Below are positions 32,251-44,100 of a DNA stretch of 64,000 nt, piece by piece. Both the position numbers and the translations under genes were made by a program. Every line of letters starts with the position of its first letter. The stretch's first letter is position 1. The notes below the pieces were generated by a model. That model was not told the DNA's origin, did no database searches, and worked only from the letters and a program-made list of their open reading frames with translations. This DNA is from Antedon mediterranea (Eukaryota; Echinodermata; Crinoidea; Comatulida; Antedonidae): positions 10,004,601 through 10,068,600 of the forward strand of contig NC_092677.1 in assembly GCF_964355755.1 (NCBI RefSeq). Direction: 5' to 3'.

Positions 32251-32810
32251 GTTTGTTTATTATTTTTAAAGCTGATATATAAATAAAACTGTTTTATTTT
32301 ATTTTATATTAAATAATTAGGCTACTACTGCTAGCCTATCTACTATAATTATCTAGGCCTAGGCATCTAACTAGGACCACACAGGCTGGGCCCTGCCCCT
32401 ACTAACTAGGTAGTAACTAGGCCTACCCACCGTACCAGGCACCAGCAGTAGGCTACTAGCCTAGGCCTAGTGTCAGTGATAGGCCTAGTACTACTAGTAG
32501 TAGTAGGCTATTAGTATAATATAGCCTAGTTAGGCCCTACAGTAGTAGAAGTAGTAGGCTAGTCCTTGTTGCTATAGAAATAAATATCAAAATAGGCCTA
32601 GAGGCCTAGTAGATCATAATAACACATTCATTACATTTGGCCAGGCTATATGTAGGCCCTATGTCTGATATTTAAATTATAATTAATAATGATAATTATA
32701 ATAAATTAGTATTCTTATAAACTTTTTAAAGTTCTATAATTTTTTATTTAATTCTCATTGTTGTGTATTGTATTGTAAATCGCTGTTTCAGTGTTTGGGA
32801 TTTTTTTGTA
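32251..32810. other. CENPT 5' intron, TAGGCCTA-rich
   Basis: Dense TAGGCCTA/CTAGTAGTAG runs at 32320-32660. No gene. Confidence 0.6.
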
Positions 32811-33672
32811 TATGTTATGCGCGATTTGAACAATTTGCGCAATTTGAAATTGCGCAAAAAAATCCTTGCGCAATTTGAAATTGCGCAAAGAATTCTTGCG
32901 CAATTTAAAATTGCGCAAGGATTTTTTTTCGCAATTTCAAATTGCGCAAGAAAATCTTTGCGCAATTTTAAATTGCGCTGCACAATTTGTAAATTGCGCA
33001 AGATAGTTCTTGCGCAATATGACACCTTTGCGCAATTTGAAAACGAACTGTAAATTTCCAAATTGCGCAACAAAATTCTACCAGACAATCGGTATTATAA
33101 TAATTTATTGGAAACTAAATAACTCAAAATAAAACATAATAAATGCGAAGATAACATGTGTATAATAAATACATAACATTTATTATTACAATTAAATAAT
33201 ATTATCACTGTAACTTTAAATAAATCAAAATAAATGTAAAAATTAAGTTTTTAATATTAGTTTAAGCTAGGCCATGTAACCTAGTCAGTGTCAGTAGTCC
33301 AGACCCTAGCTAGGCTAGAGTAGTATAGCCGGCCGCCCGCGCCGCGCCCGCCTGGTGGAACACCACCGCTTCGTTTTCCTTCGTCGGTTCTTCGACGGTA
33401 TGCTACCTTATAACAATATATTTGCACTACTAAAATAAGGAAATGCGATATTTATCTTTAATTTTGAATAATTCTTAGAAATTACTATAAAAATATGGGT
33501 GTGCATGATTTCACAATCTGTCGAAAAACCTTGCGCAATTTGCAGATTACTTGCGCAATTTAATACGTTGCTTGCGCAATTTGAAACACATGTTTCAATT
33601 CAAATTGCGCAAGGATTTTTTTTGCGCAATTTCAAATTGCGCAAATCGTTCAAATTGCGCATAACATATATA
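32811..33672. mobile_element. Foldback element built of TTGCGCAA sites
   Basis: Left end TATGTTATGCGCGATTTGAA and right end TTCAAATTGCGCATAACATA are inverted, and about 60 bp inside each end are near-identical. About 18 copies of TTGCGCAA (usually AATTGCGCAA) fill the left half and right end; the middle (33080-33480) is ordinary AT-rich DNA with a GC patch. Flanking TATA on both sides may be the target duplication. Open frames through it are artefacts. Confidence 0.8.
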
Positions 33673-34018
33673 CCGTGATATAACTCTAAATATGTAGGCC
33701 TAGGCCTAGATGCGATTATTAATCTTAATTTTAGTACAATCAAATTAAAGCCTAGACTTACTTAGTATAATCTTCCCATCATGGTGGTGTTTTTTTGTTG
33801 TTAATGTTTATCACTTTTTTAAGATAAGATAAGATAAATCTTTATTGTCATGAACACAACAAGGCGAACATGAAATTGGTTTTCCTTTGATGCTTAAAAA
33901 CACATACAATATATAAAACATTAAAAATATCAATACAATACATTAAAACTATATACAGTAGTAAACAAGTAAACAAACTATGTTATATTTAAATGTGTTG
34001 TTTACTCTCTTTTTTTAG
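33673..34018. other. CENPT 5' intron end
   Basis: A TAGGCCTAGGCCTA patch at 33697 and a tract beginning AAGATAAGATAAGATAAATC at 33821 (SINE-tail-like: AACAAGGCGAACATGAAATT). Ends in a strong TCTCTTTTTTTAG acceptor at 34018. Confidence 0.5.
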
Positions 34019-34066
34019 ATACAATTGTAAATGATTCAATTTTGATCATCTAAACACTACAATTGA

Positions 34067-37000
34067 ATGAGCATGTCTACTGAAAAAGAAACTCCGAGGA
34101 GTTTAATCCAGGGATTCCTACTAACCAATGAAATTAGTCAAAGTGTCATCAATACTAGGTCTCGGTCAAGAAGAAGCAGTCAACAACTCACAAAAGAAGT
34201 TTTAAATAATAGCAAGGGCCGTGCTTCAACAAGTACTGGAAGTCAGGTATACTTTAACATTATTTGGAGAAAGCAACTTAAGTTTTAAACAATCAAAATA
34301 TCCCAATTCTAGCATCTTTATTAAAAATACAATTTATGACTTATTTTTTTATAATTCAATTTCTTAGGTTAGCCCTAAAAAACAAACGTTTTCTTCGGAA
34401 AGACATTCACGAAGAAAACATTCAACTCCTAAAAAGTTGACCCCTGAAGTTTCGGCAAAAGCGGCTGTAAGAAACCGATTCCGTCGTAGTAAAGGAGGAG
34501 CAGAACAATTTCCTGTGGTAGGATTTGGAGGGGATGACCCGACCCCACGAGGCCTGATACAAGGATTTCTAGCTGAAGGTGAAAATCTTTTATTAGTGTC
34601 CCATTCACACTGATAGACAATACTCTTCAGATCTTGTAAAAATGCTATTTATTGTTTGGGTTTATTTAATATTTCTATTTCTTTTCACCATTGGTAGTTT
34701 CTGACTAGAAAAATGTCTAATATTCCCAAACCATCAGTCGTTTATAAGTTGTAAAGCTGTGTAATTTCAAGTGGTCAACATGCTAGGTCTAGGGCACCAT
34801 GCCTTATTTAAAATTTAAATTAAACATACTTATGCTTGATGTTTCAATAAAAATTAATTATTTGTTATAGCTGCTCCAGAAACTCCTGCTGTACATCAGA
34901 CAGAAACTTCACCGCCAACAGAATCTTTTGCGTTGCCTGGTATCTATAATGACCAAGAATTTGAAACTTATCAACAGAGTAGGTAAGTATGAGAGTATAT
35001 AGACAACATACAAGTAATGTTAATATTCCTAATTTGAAAAGTACAGTGGCTGTATTCACCAATCACACTTAAGCTAAAAGCAGTGGGGTAACGCAGTGGG
35101 GAAGCCCTCCAACACTGTGTAACCCTCCATGCTCTGGGGCTTCTGGGTTTAGCCAACAAGCCCTTATATGCCACTGGCTAAAAGGCAAATACTTACCCTT
35201 ACATTCCTGCTCGGCTCTCTTATCAACTTAAGTGAAATCCTTTATTTATTGACTTACATAGTATTACAATATGTGTGAGAGGATCATAACAAATATTGTA
35301 TAAGTATATATAAGTACTTTTAATTTTAAAGTTCAATGATTAAGCTCTGCCTACACTATCAATGTGACAAAAAAATGTGATGTGCCCAAATATGGTAGTG
35401 GTAGTACATCATCATGTCCATATATGGGCACATCAATTCAACCAACCTGTCTACACTATAAAACTTTATTTGACTCAAAAATTTGATTAGTGTAGACAGG
35501 TTTATAACAATTGTTAGTATTTGTCATTACGCCCTATATATTGAGAGTGACAACAAGCATTTTCATCTTCTATCTTTTATCTTTCTATCCTAAATCCACA
35601 AAATCACTTTATTAATCTATATTTCATTTAAGGGCACTTTCTCCTCTCGTGGATGCAGAAGTCGTTACTCGTAGCGGAACTCGTTCAGTTAAGAAGAAAC
35701 GAAAGAGACCAGAGCTTGATTACGAAAACTTTTTTTCAGGGATTGAAAAACGAATAAAGACAGTCGGACCACGATTGGAAGAGGATGCTGCTGCAGAGTT
35801 AGATAAAGATAAATCAACCCTAGAGGAACGTGCTGAAACGGTAAGAAATTATTTTCGAAAACAAACTGTTTTTAATTAAAATTTGCTTTCCTGTGAAATG
35901 AACGAGAGGCAATATATATGTTTTAACACAACGGCCAATCCCTATTCAGGGGACACCCAATTAGGAAAACACTGTTGGATCCTGAAGGTGTTCCTTATTA
36001 GATTTCAATTTAAATTTAACTTCCTAAAGTATTATAATTTAACAGTCTTTCTTTCTTTACGGTACAGTATGTGGTTTCACATAACATGTAAACAAAACTT
36101 ATTTTTCCAATAAAATATAATAATATTCAATGGTTATTAGAAGTGTAATTGGATTTTCTGATAATAGAATTTCAGTTTTAGTTTACATTTAATTTAATAA
36201 TTACTTGGTTGTCTTTTCTCTGAAAAATATGTAGCTTGGTAGTTAACATGCTTGCCTCCAAATCCCAAGGTCCAGGTTTCAAGACCTTGTGCCCAGGCTT
36301 CAATCCTGACCTTGTGCCCAGGCTTCAATCCTGTCCTTGTGCCCAGGCTTCAATCCTGACCTTGTGCCCAGGTTTCAATCATGACCTTGTGCCCAGGCTT
36401 CAATACTGACAATGTGCCCAGGCTTCAATCCTGACCTTGTGCCCAGGGTTCAATCCTGTCCTTGTGCCCAGGGTTCAATCCTGCCCAGGGTTGTAACTCA
36501 CAACTGTTTCCACCCCTATGCCTGAATCAAATCAATGCAGTTTATCCTGTAATTGGCAAGTTTCTTGCTGTTGAATATGTATGAAATTATTTTATATGTT
36601 AATGGACTGTTTTTTTAGGATGTCATTTTGTCATCTAGTCCTGATGCATCTGGCACACCATTATCAAGGATTCATCTTCAGCCAGATGAAAAGATTCCAG
36701 ACTTTAAGATGAGTGATGACGAAAGTATCAGTGGTGATGAGTCAATTGATGGGATGGCTGATGTACCAAGAGAGGTTGATGTTAACTCCACTGGTGATAG
36801 AATGATGGAAGAGGACATTGCTAGAGAGGATCAAGAGAAGGAGGACACTATTGGCAGTGTTGAAAGAGGTCAAACTGATAGCGTTGAGTCTTCTGTAGAA
36901 AGAGACATTCAAGATGGAAACCAGCCAACTGAAGGATGTGAAAGGAGTCCTGAACCAGAAGAAGTAGTTGATAACAGCATGCAACAGTCCAACTGGATTA

Positions 37001-38993
37001 ATGAGAGTAATTTGGAAAGACAAACTCTAAATGAAACTAATGAGTTTAGGAACCTTCAAACACCACATATTTCCCCAAGATCTCGCCAAACACCGATTCT
37101 TACTGAACGAAGAAAAAGTGTTCAGGTGAAAAGAAGGTATGTCAATAATATCGCATAGTTATCCATGCCATCCTTCAATTAAGCTGGTGTTACACACGTT
37201 TTCGTTATGTTGGTGCAAACAATCTAAAAGTCGACAGAGATGTGTTTAGGACCAGTATAACAGTTTAACTTAATGTTTTTATCTAACTAGAGTGTATATA
37301 CAGAATAATCTATGCACTGAAATAATAGTTTCTGATATCTCAATCATACACATAGTTTGAAAAAAAAGTGTGATGTGCCCAAATGTGGTAGTGATAATGA
37401 TATTATCATGTCCATATATGGCCACATAACATTTTTTTGTCACATAAAGTTTGATAGTGTAGACAGAGCTTTCTGGTTCTACTTATGAAATTGCTCTAAT
37501 TTATTTATAGTACGGCTATAATACCCAAAACGACGACAAGAAAGCCAAGAGAAGCAAGAAAGACAAAACTACAGCCACCACTGCCAACAAGTTTAACAAA
37601 GAGTATCTTCAGTCACTTCTCAGTTGCTAAAGTATCAAAAGATGCACTTGATGCTATAGAAAAGGGGTAAGCTACACACTTTTTAGCTGCTTTCTGGGTG
37701 TATGGTACTGATTTGGGTATATGGTGCTTACCTGGGTGTATGGTGCATACCTGGGTGTATGGTGCATACCTAGATGTATGGTACTGACCTGGATAAATGG
37801 TGTTTACCTGGCAGTATGATACCGACTGAGAGTATTTGGTGTATTCAGGTGTATGGTGCTTACCTGGGGTATATGGTGCTTACTTTGGATATATGGTGCT
37901 TACTTTGGATATATGGTGCTTACCTGGCAGTATGATACTTACTGAGAGTATTTGGTGTATTCAGGTGTATGGTGCTTACCTGGGGTATATGGTGCTTACT
38001 TTGGGTATATGGTGCTTACTTTGGATATATGGTGCTTACCTGGCAGTGTGATACTTACTGAGAGTATTTGGTGTATTCAGGTGTATGGTGCTTACCTGGG
38101 GTATATGGTGCTTACTTTGGGTATATGGTGCTTACTTTGGGTATATGGTGCTTACCTGCGTATGAGACATTGGTCTGGGTGTATGAGGCTGACCTGGGTG
38201 TATGAGGCCGACCTGGGTGTATGAGGCCGACCTGGGTGTATGAGGCCGACCTGGGTGTATGAGGCCGACCTGGGTGTATGAGGCTGACCTGGATTTGAGC
38301 TCATCCTAGGGTATAGATAACACATTTATAATTGGGCTGATGTATAGGCAATTGGTAACTGTAATACTTCCTTTTTATCATATGTCCTATCTTTAAACTT
38401 TGGAATTTAGTTATCCAACTCCATACTCTTAACCTGTTTAAACCACTCAATAAGTTATTGAAAGTTAAAGATAAAACTTTTGAAATCTACTTGTTAGGAG
38501 TGAGAAGTTCTTCAAAAGGGTGACAGCTGATCTTGGTGCATACTGTAAACACAGTCATCGGCAAACGATTGAAATGGCTGATGTTGAATTACTTATGAAA
38601 AGGTAATTTTTTTTTGAAACACTATAACATTGGAATAAATTTATACAGTACATTTTGGCATTACGCCTTTTTTCCACTAGACAAATTTATACACGCAAAT
38701 TGTGTGTTTTCGCAGAGAAAAAATGTGCGCCGCCATTTAATTTTTTTTTCCACTACTAGAGTATCTTTTAAGCGGTTATAAATTTTAACTTTACCTTCCA
38801 CAAAAGTAATATCACCTATATACTAGTAAAAATATTTTTAATTTTTTAAAAAATATTTTCTTTTTTTAGGCAAGGTTTGATAACAAACAAGCAGTCTATC
38901 CAGTCATTGATTGAACAGCATCTACCCATGGAGTACCGGAAAGAGTTAATACCAGTGGCGTATTCCGGAAACGTTGTGAAGCCTAAGATGTGA
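34067..38993 (+). CDS. CENPT: Centromere protein T
   Basis: CENP-T is the inner-kinetochore (CCAN) protein that links centromeric DNA, through its histone fold with CENP-W, to the outer NDC80 complex. Eight coding exons: 34067-34246, 34368-34578, 34871-34982, 35633-35840, 36619-37136, 37511-37666, 38498-38602 and 38870-38993, all GT-AG, in phase, total 537 residues (human 561). The C-terminus is a clear CENP-T histone fold: ADLGAYCKHSHRQTIEMADV, VELLMKRQGLITNKQS, EYRKELIPVAYSGN. The N-terminal part is disordered and contains TPRSLIQGFL and TPRGLIQGFL about 105 residues apart, matching the two TPRTLL motifs of human CENP-T that bind NDC80 once phosphorylated. The middle is acidic with many SP/TP sites. 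A 5' untranslated exon probably lies upstream at ~32250. Confidence 0.96.
35340..35505. mobile_element. MITE family A copy
   Basis: TTAAGCTCTGCCTACACTAT left end; TGTAGACAGGTTTA right end; carries an extra internal CTGTCTACACTATAAAAC, so possibly two truncated copies. In a CENPT intron. Confidence 0.75.
36232..36495. repeat. tRNA-SINE-like head running into a ~27-bp minisatellite
   Basis: TAGCTTGGTAGTTAACATGC (A-box-like) and GGTCCAGGTTTCAAGACC (B-box-like) are followed by about nine copies of CTTGTGCCCAGGCTTCAATC/CTGAC. The repeat unit seems to be grown from the B-box region. CENPT intron. Confidence 0.8.
37355..37472. mobile_element. MITE family A copy
   Basis: GTGATGTGCCCAAATGTGGT core and right end CATAAAGTTTGATAGTGTAG with ACAGAGCTTT; left end decayed. 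CENPT intron. Confidence 0.75.
37688..38296. repeat. Minisatellite array (GTATATGGTGCTTACCTGG)
   Basis: About 30 units of 18-20 bp with higher-order units of ~116 bp that include TGATACTTACTGAGAGTATT, changing to GTGTATGAGGCCGACCTGG at the right. Open frames through it are artefacts. CENPT intron between the exons at 37511-37666 and 38498-38602. Confidence 0.95.
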
Positions 38994-39697
38994 TATGTCA
39001 TCATAAATTCAGATTAAATTAATATAAATTTATATAAAGTAGAACACCCCTATAATATTGGAATCCTTATCAACCCAACAAGTTGTCCCCTGAGTAGGGG
39101 TATCCTCGGAATAGATGTAGAGTTAAAACATATATTTTGCCATGTTCATTTCACAGGAAAGTGTCAATAGAGGTGACCCAAAGAAGGGTCCAGAGGCCTC
39201 AGACAAAGTAGACATATATACCACATATCCTCGGGTATAAATCCACTTCGAGTCTAATCCCACCCCCTACTTTACGTCTGATTTTTATAAACTGGGTATA
39301 GTCCCAGTATTGACTTTTGGTCTGGATGTAGGCCTCTCTCTATCCAGTTCAGATGAGGTTTTACAAGAAATGCTTACCAATAATTTTTTTCATGAACCAG
39401 GGTTTCCCAGAGTCATGAAAGTCGGTCCAATTTCGAGTTCTAGGGGGTGGAATTATGCGAGAGGAAATATGGTATATAAATGGCAAATTACTAAATGTCA
39501 GTGCTGTATATAAGCTATTCTTCCCCTTTTTTCTCGATTGATTGTAAATATGTTATATATTATAGAAACAGTTTATAATGTGTAAATAAGTTGGAACTGG
39601 AAAAAGTTTGAATCATTTTTTTTTACTGGGATTGAAGTTTCTGTTTTATTAGGAATAATGTTATATTTTTTGGCAAAAGTCATTAATTACTCTAAAT
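38994..39697. other. CENPT 3' UTR and flank
   Basis: No AATAAA close to the stop was recognised. No other gene; TTATCAACCC-type spacer with TATAAATGGC. Nothing else seen. Confidence 0.4.
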
Positions 39698-39852
39698 CTC
39701 TGTCTACACTATCATTTATGTGACAAAAAAAGTGGTCATGGTAGTGATACGATATGCAAAAATAATGGTAGTCATATGACATCTTCATGTCTATATATGG
39801 GCACATCACGTTTTGTTTTCACATGAAGTTTGATAGTGTAGACAGAGCTCAA
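39698..39852. mobile_element. MITE family A copy
   Basis: CTCTGTCTACACTATCATTT left, TTTGATAGTGTAGACAGAGC right, with ATATATGGGCACATCACG core. Confidence 0.85.
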
Positions 39853-40517
39853 TACAGTACCTGGTCTAACCTTGCATAGCAAACACATAATGCATATAAA
39901 TGCTACAGTAGGATATCCTTGCATCTTTTTGCTATCATAACTGCTCTTTTACTATATTTTATACAATTCTAGGAGACACTTTTCTTTGGTCCTTTAATAC
40001 TAGCGGTCTTTGTCAATGCTTTTAATCATGTTACTAATACTGAATATGAGAGATACCTTTTGTTGGTCATTTGTATGTAATTTCCTTGTATTGGGAAAAA
40101 CAGAATAATGTTAATAAATTTTTTTGAGGTTTGTTATGTTAATACAAATTTTTGAACAAAAATTTGAAAAACCGCATTTTTAAAAGGAAATTTCCTGTTA
40201 AATTCTTATAGAGCGATAAGTTCAAATGAAGACAATTTTGGGTCAAAATTGCAATCATCGTATTTTGATTTTGTCATTCTTAACTGTCAATCATTGTCTG
40301 ACGGATACCTCTTTAATAGTAATGAATTTCATATAGCGCAAAATGCAGAACGTCTCTAATATATGCGCTGAACAAACAACAGCAAAATGTAAAAAAAGCA
40401 ACACATTTAGGTTAAAAGTGCAAATTAAAAAGGTAGGATTTGAAAAAATATGGAGTATACTAACGCGTGTTTGTATTGCTAGAAGTTAAAAAATAAACCT
40501 TTTTATCCAAATAATTC
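39853..40517. other. Intergenic DNA, nothing recognised
   Basis: AT-rich with no coding signal or known repeat; an AATAAA-type signal near 40118 could serve CENPT. Confidence 0.4.
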
Positions 40518-40788
40518 TTAAAGATGTATTGTCCCCCAAAAACATGAAAAATGAAGATTAATTTACTCAGACTTTGAATAGGTTATTTTGTAGTTTTTAA
40601 TCATTTCCGTAGAGAAAAAAAACCCAAAAATGTTTTCACTTATAAAATAACAGAATAAATGATTAAATTCACCAAAAATCCATTGTTTGCTTTAAATTAC
40701 ATTTTTCAAGTAAATACATTTTTTTTTCGATCCAATTTTTGGTCAAAGTGGATAACTATTATTTTTCAGGAGGACAATACATCTTTAA
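40518..40788. mobile_element. MITE family B copy, complete
   Basis: TTAAAGATGTATTGTCCCCC at the left and GGACAATACATCTTTAA at the right define the 271-bp element; used here as the family reference. Confidence 0.85.
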
Positions 40789-40794
40789 TTATTC

Positions 40795-40901
40795 ACTGAT
40801 AATATCAATGAAATATAACACACATGTTGTCATTCAAGCACCGAAGTGTTATGTTATCTTCCGGCAGTATCTGTCCAAACTTCCTTGGTGGTGTTTTTTT
40901 T
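40795..40901 (-). pseudogene. Broken copy of an RBFA exon
   Basis: On the minus strand this reads KFGQILPEDNITLRCLNDN, nearly the same as the RBFA exon at 62978-63136 (KSGQIQPEDNIRLRCLNDN). The copy ends in a stop soon after because of a deletion relative to the RBFA exon. In both places a MITE B copy lies on the same side, so the exon and neighbouring DNA were probably duplicated together. It sits between CENPT and the 98-residue gene. Confidence 0.8.
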
Positions 40902-41186
40902 AATTGATCAGTCAGCAGTCTCAACAAAAAAACCATTGTTGCAATTTTTCGTTGCCCTATGTTACTGAATTGGTTTGAAAACATATGCATTTTCATAATA
41001 TTCTCTTTCGTTTTGTTGATTTTGTTTTTTTGTAACAGAAAACTTCCTAATACATACCAATCTTGAGAATGACCTATTTAAGATACTTCCTCAAACGTTT
41101 TAAACTATTAAAATAATATTTTTTGGGTATTTTCACTCAGATAACAACAGTTCCTTCACATAAGCACCTCACAAACTCGAACCAAA

Positions 41187-44100
41187 ATGTCTGATGTAAG
41201 TTTTAATCTGTTATTACTAACATTTCAGTCTTGTATAGCATTTTCTAAGATTATATTACCGTACTTGCATTTTATGTATGTTTTTCTGTAAATAGGCTGG
41301 CCCGGCAGCCACAAGATTTCTATTTTCTTGGGCACTGCCTACTTCCTTTTATTGATAACTTTATACTTTGTAATCATAATATTAATCATTCTTGACTCGT
41401 TATATATTTTACTTGAATTTATTACGTTTACCTCATTTTCTTGAAGGAAGAAATGCAAGTTGAATTTGAAAGATGCTCGGCTACCAATCCCAGGGTCCTT
41501 GGTTCGAATCTGTCTTTCTCATGACAGAAGAACTCCTCTCCCAAAGATTTGTAATAAAGACTTGGTTTGTGTAGAGCATCTTGTGGATATGTTAGTCTGT
41601 GATTATTTAAGGGGGAGGCCGCCGGTTATTAGCCACTAGCCTTAAATAGTACATATGGCCTCTCCAGGAGACTTGTCTCCAAACACTAATAAAATAAACG
41701 TCACGTCCACGATTGTGATATTTATTCCTATTTTTTTTTACAAATAGGTATACTGTATACCAACATAAAAAGCATGACTATTGATTTTAAGTAAAAAACC
41801 GATATATTGGTGAATTCACAAAGCTTGTTAAAGATTTACCGTCTCCCTGAACAAAAATGTTTTACATTTTTGTTGTTGAATATGCAATTTTTAAATCACA
41901 TAATTTGTATTCACTTTGACCAAAAATAAATATTTTCCTGAAAAAACCCCTGTAATTCAAAGTATGTAAAACATAGTCAAAGTTACTGGAAGTCAATGAG
42001 TTTTTGTTTGAATTGTTACCGTTCAGTAGGTGAAAACATCTATGGAAGTGATTAATTTCAAAATAGCCTTTTCAAAGTCTTTTTCATAATCTTCATTATT
42101 CTTGTTTTTGGTGGACAATACATCTTTAAAACCATGAGATATCTGTATCTTCTATATATGGGATGAAATATTAAACAGCTTGCCCTCTGTCAATTTATTT
42201 ATTTTTCTCCAAAAGTCTATGGAGGAACAGATACAGATACAGATTAATTTATTGTCCAAAAAATTAATGGAAATTACAGTGCTCATAAATGACCTTGGCT
42301 TGCCTAAAAAAATAACTATAAATATAAGGGGGACTATCTAACAAATGTTTTGTTATAATGCCTTATGTTTTCTTAGCTCATGATTATGTTTGTTTATACA
42401 TACTTGTACTTTCAGAAAGAAGGAGAAAATAATATATTACAATCAGGTAATAGTGGTCAGGTTGGGCCAAGAACTGTAAAGAGCAGCAATAACTTACCAC
42501 CAAGTAAGTCTGACCGTTAAAACACATGATTATCTTTTCAACATTTCTCATGGATTTTCTCCTTTTTTAAACAATATGTATTGAAGGTTTGCATGGCGAC
42601 TCGCTATAATGTTGATATAGTTTGCGTTACATGGTATATTTAGTTCTGAAAAGGATGGGGTGCCTTCCTTGTTGTGAATATTGAAGAAAGTCTGTGTAGG
42701 TATAGCTTTATAAAACGAATCAATTCTAGCAATAATGTCTTAATTATGTAACCCAGGTTTAGTCTCCCTCAATCAATACTTATCTTTTAAATAAACAAAT
42801 ATCTTGGAGACAAACTAATCAACGTACATCAAAAACAATCTAAATTCGGAAAAGCTATTTATTGAATAATAGTAAGTATAAATGAATGTTTGGTCACTAT
42901 AAAAGACCACAAACAATAAAACAAAACTTAAATTAATAATCAAGATTTACATCGAACTAAAACCGGTATTGAACTTAGAAACCCCCAAGGCGCCGTTTAA
43001 ATATTTTAAAGTTTACAGTACTTGGTTTTAAGCAAAAATTTGCACCATCGCTTCCAACGCTGTCCTCTTCTAAACCGTCTATGATTTTCCGATGTCCAGT
43101 GTTTCCACGCCTGCAGTTGAATTTTCTTATTATCTTCAGTAAGATTCTAGTTTTTCCAACTAAAATAGAGAGCAACATATAATATGTACAATATGGTAAG
43201 CGTTTGCTATACCTTAAACAGACTTAAACACTGTATGCTCAGCACTAATAGAGTAGTACAGTACAATCAAATTACATACCGTATTCATTTCTTACAAAAT
43301 GGGTTAACCTAATTATCTCGATTGCATCCGTGCAATACTGTAGCTACAAATCATGGAAACTTCCAGTGCTTAATAAAATAACATTAACAATAAGAGGTAA
43401 TAATAAAACTAAACTACAACAGTAAAAGTATAAATCTTTCTAACATTATACTATTCATTCATAGGGTCATTTATCTTCTATTTGCTAATTAATCTCCTCT
43501 TGCTTGATTGCATTCAAGCAACAATACTACCATTGTAATAGCACGATGGAAAATTAAAAGATAAACTAAATCACACTGTACAGTCTAAATACTAAAACAA
43601 TGCAATACAAAACTTAATTTAAAGGTATTAGATCAGGCATCAAGTCTGCCCAAAATAATGATAAAAGTATACATATCACTCACCTAAAATAGAGAGCCAA
43701 TATCCTCATTGTGTAATAAAAATAACTTCAAAACTTTAAGTGTACAAACTGTACAACGTGTAAATATCACAGTCTTCTTTAACACGAATTGTACTTTAAA
43801 CTTAGTACTCTTTTAGTATACCGTATATAATAATATATATATATCTTTCAGTACTTTCAAATAGGTTCTCGAACTCAACGTTGTTCGAAATGTAAAAATA
43901 TATAATTGAAATGTAATTAAAGTTGGAGTGTCCAGCACGTCCGATGGCAAGAGGCAAAGAGAAAGAAATCTCCCAAAACATACCCTAATATTATCCAAAG
44001 TTATCAAACAAGGTACCCCTATTGGTCCATTCTTGTTACTAGGCAAAATTCAAGAGGGGTAAATTGACTGATTGGTCAATTCTCAAATTTAGGACCTCCC

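Noticed and set aside
32744-33088. Asn/Cys-Ala-rich frames on both strands
   Set aside because: Translated TTGCGCAA repeats of the foldback element.
37836-38224. Trp/Tyr/Gly-rich repeat protein
   Set aside because: Translated minisatellite in a CENPT intron.
40795-40996. Second functional RBFA gene
   Set aside because: Only one exon is similar and it is closed early by a stop after a deletion.
42975-43178. 67-codon minus-strand frame in the large intron
   Set aside because: No splice signals or family resemblance; composition is ordinary AT-rich DNA.
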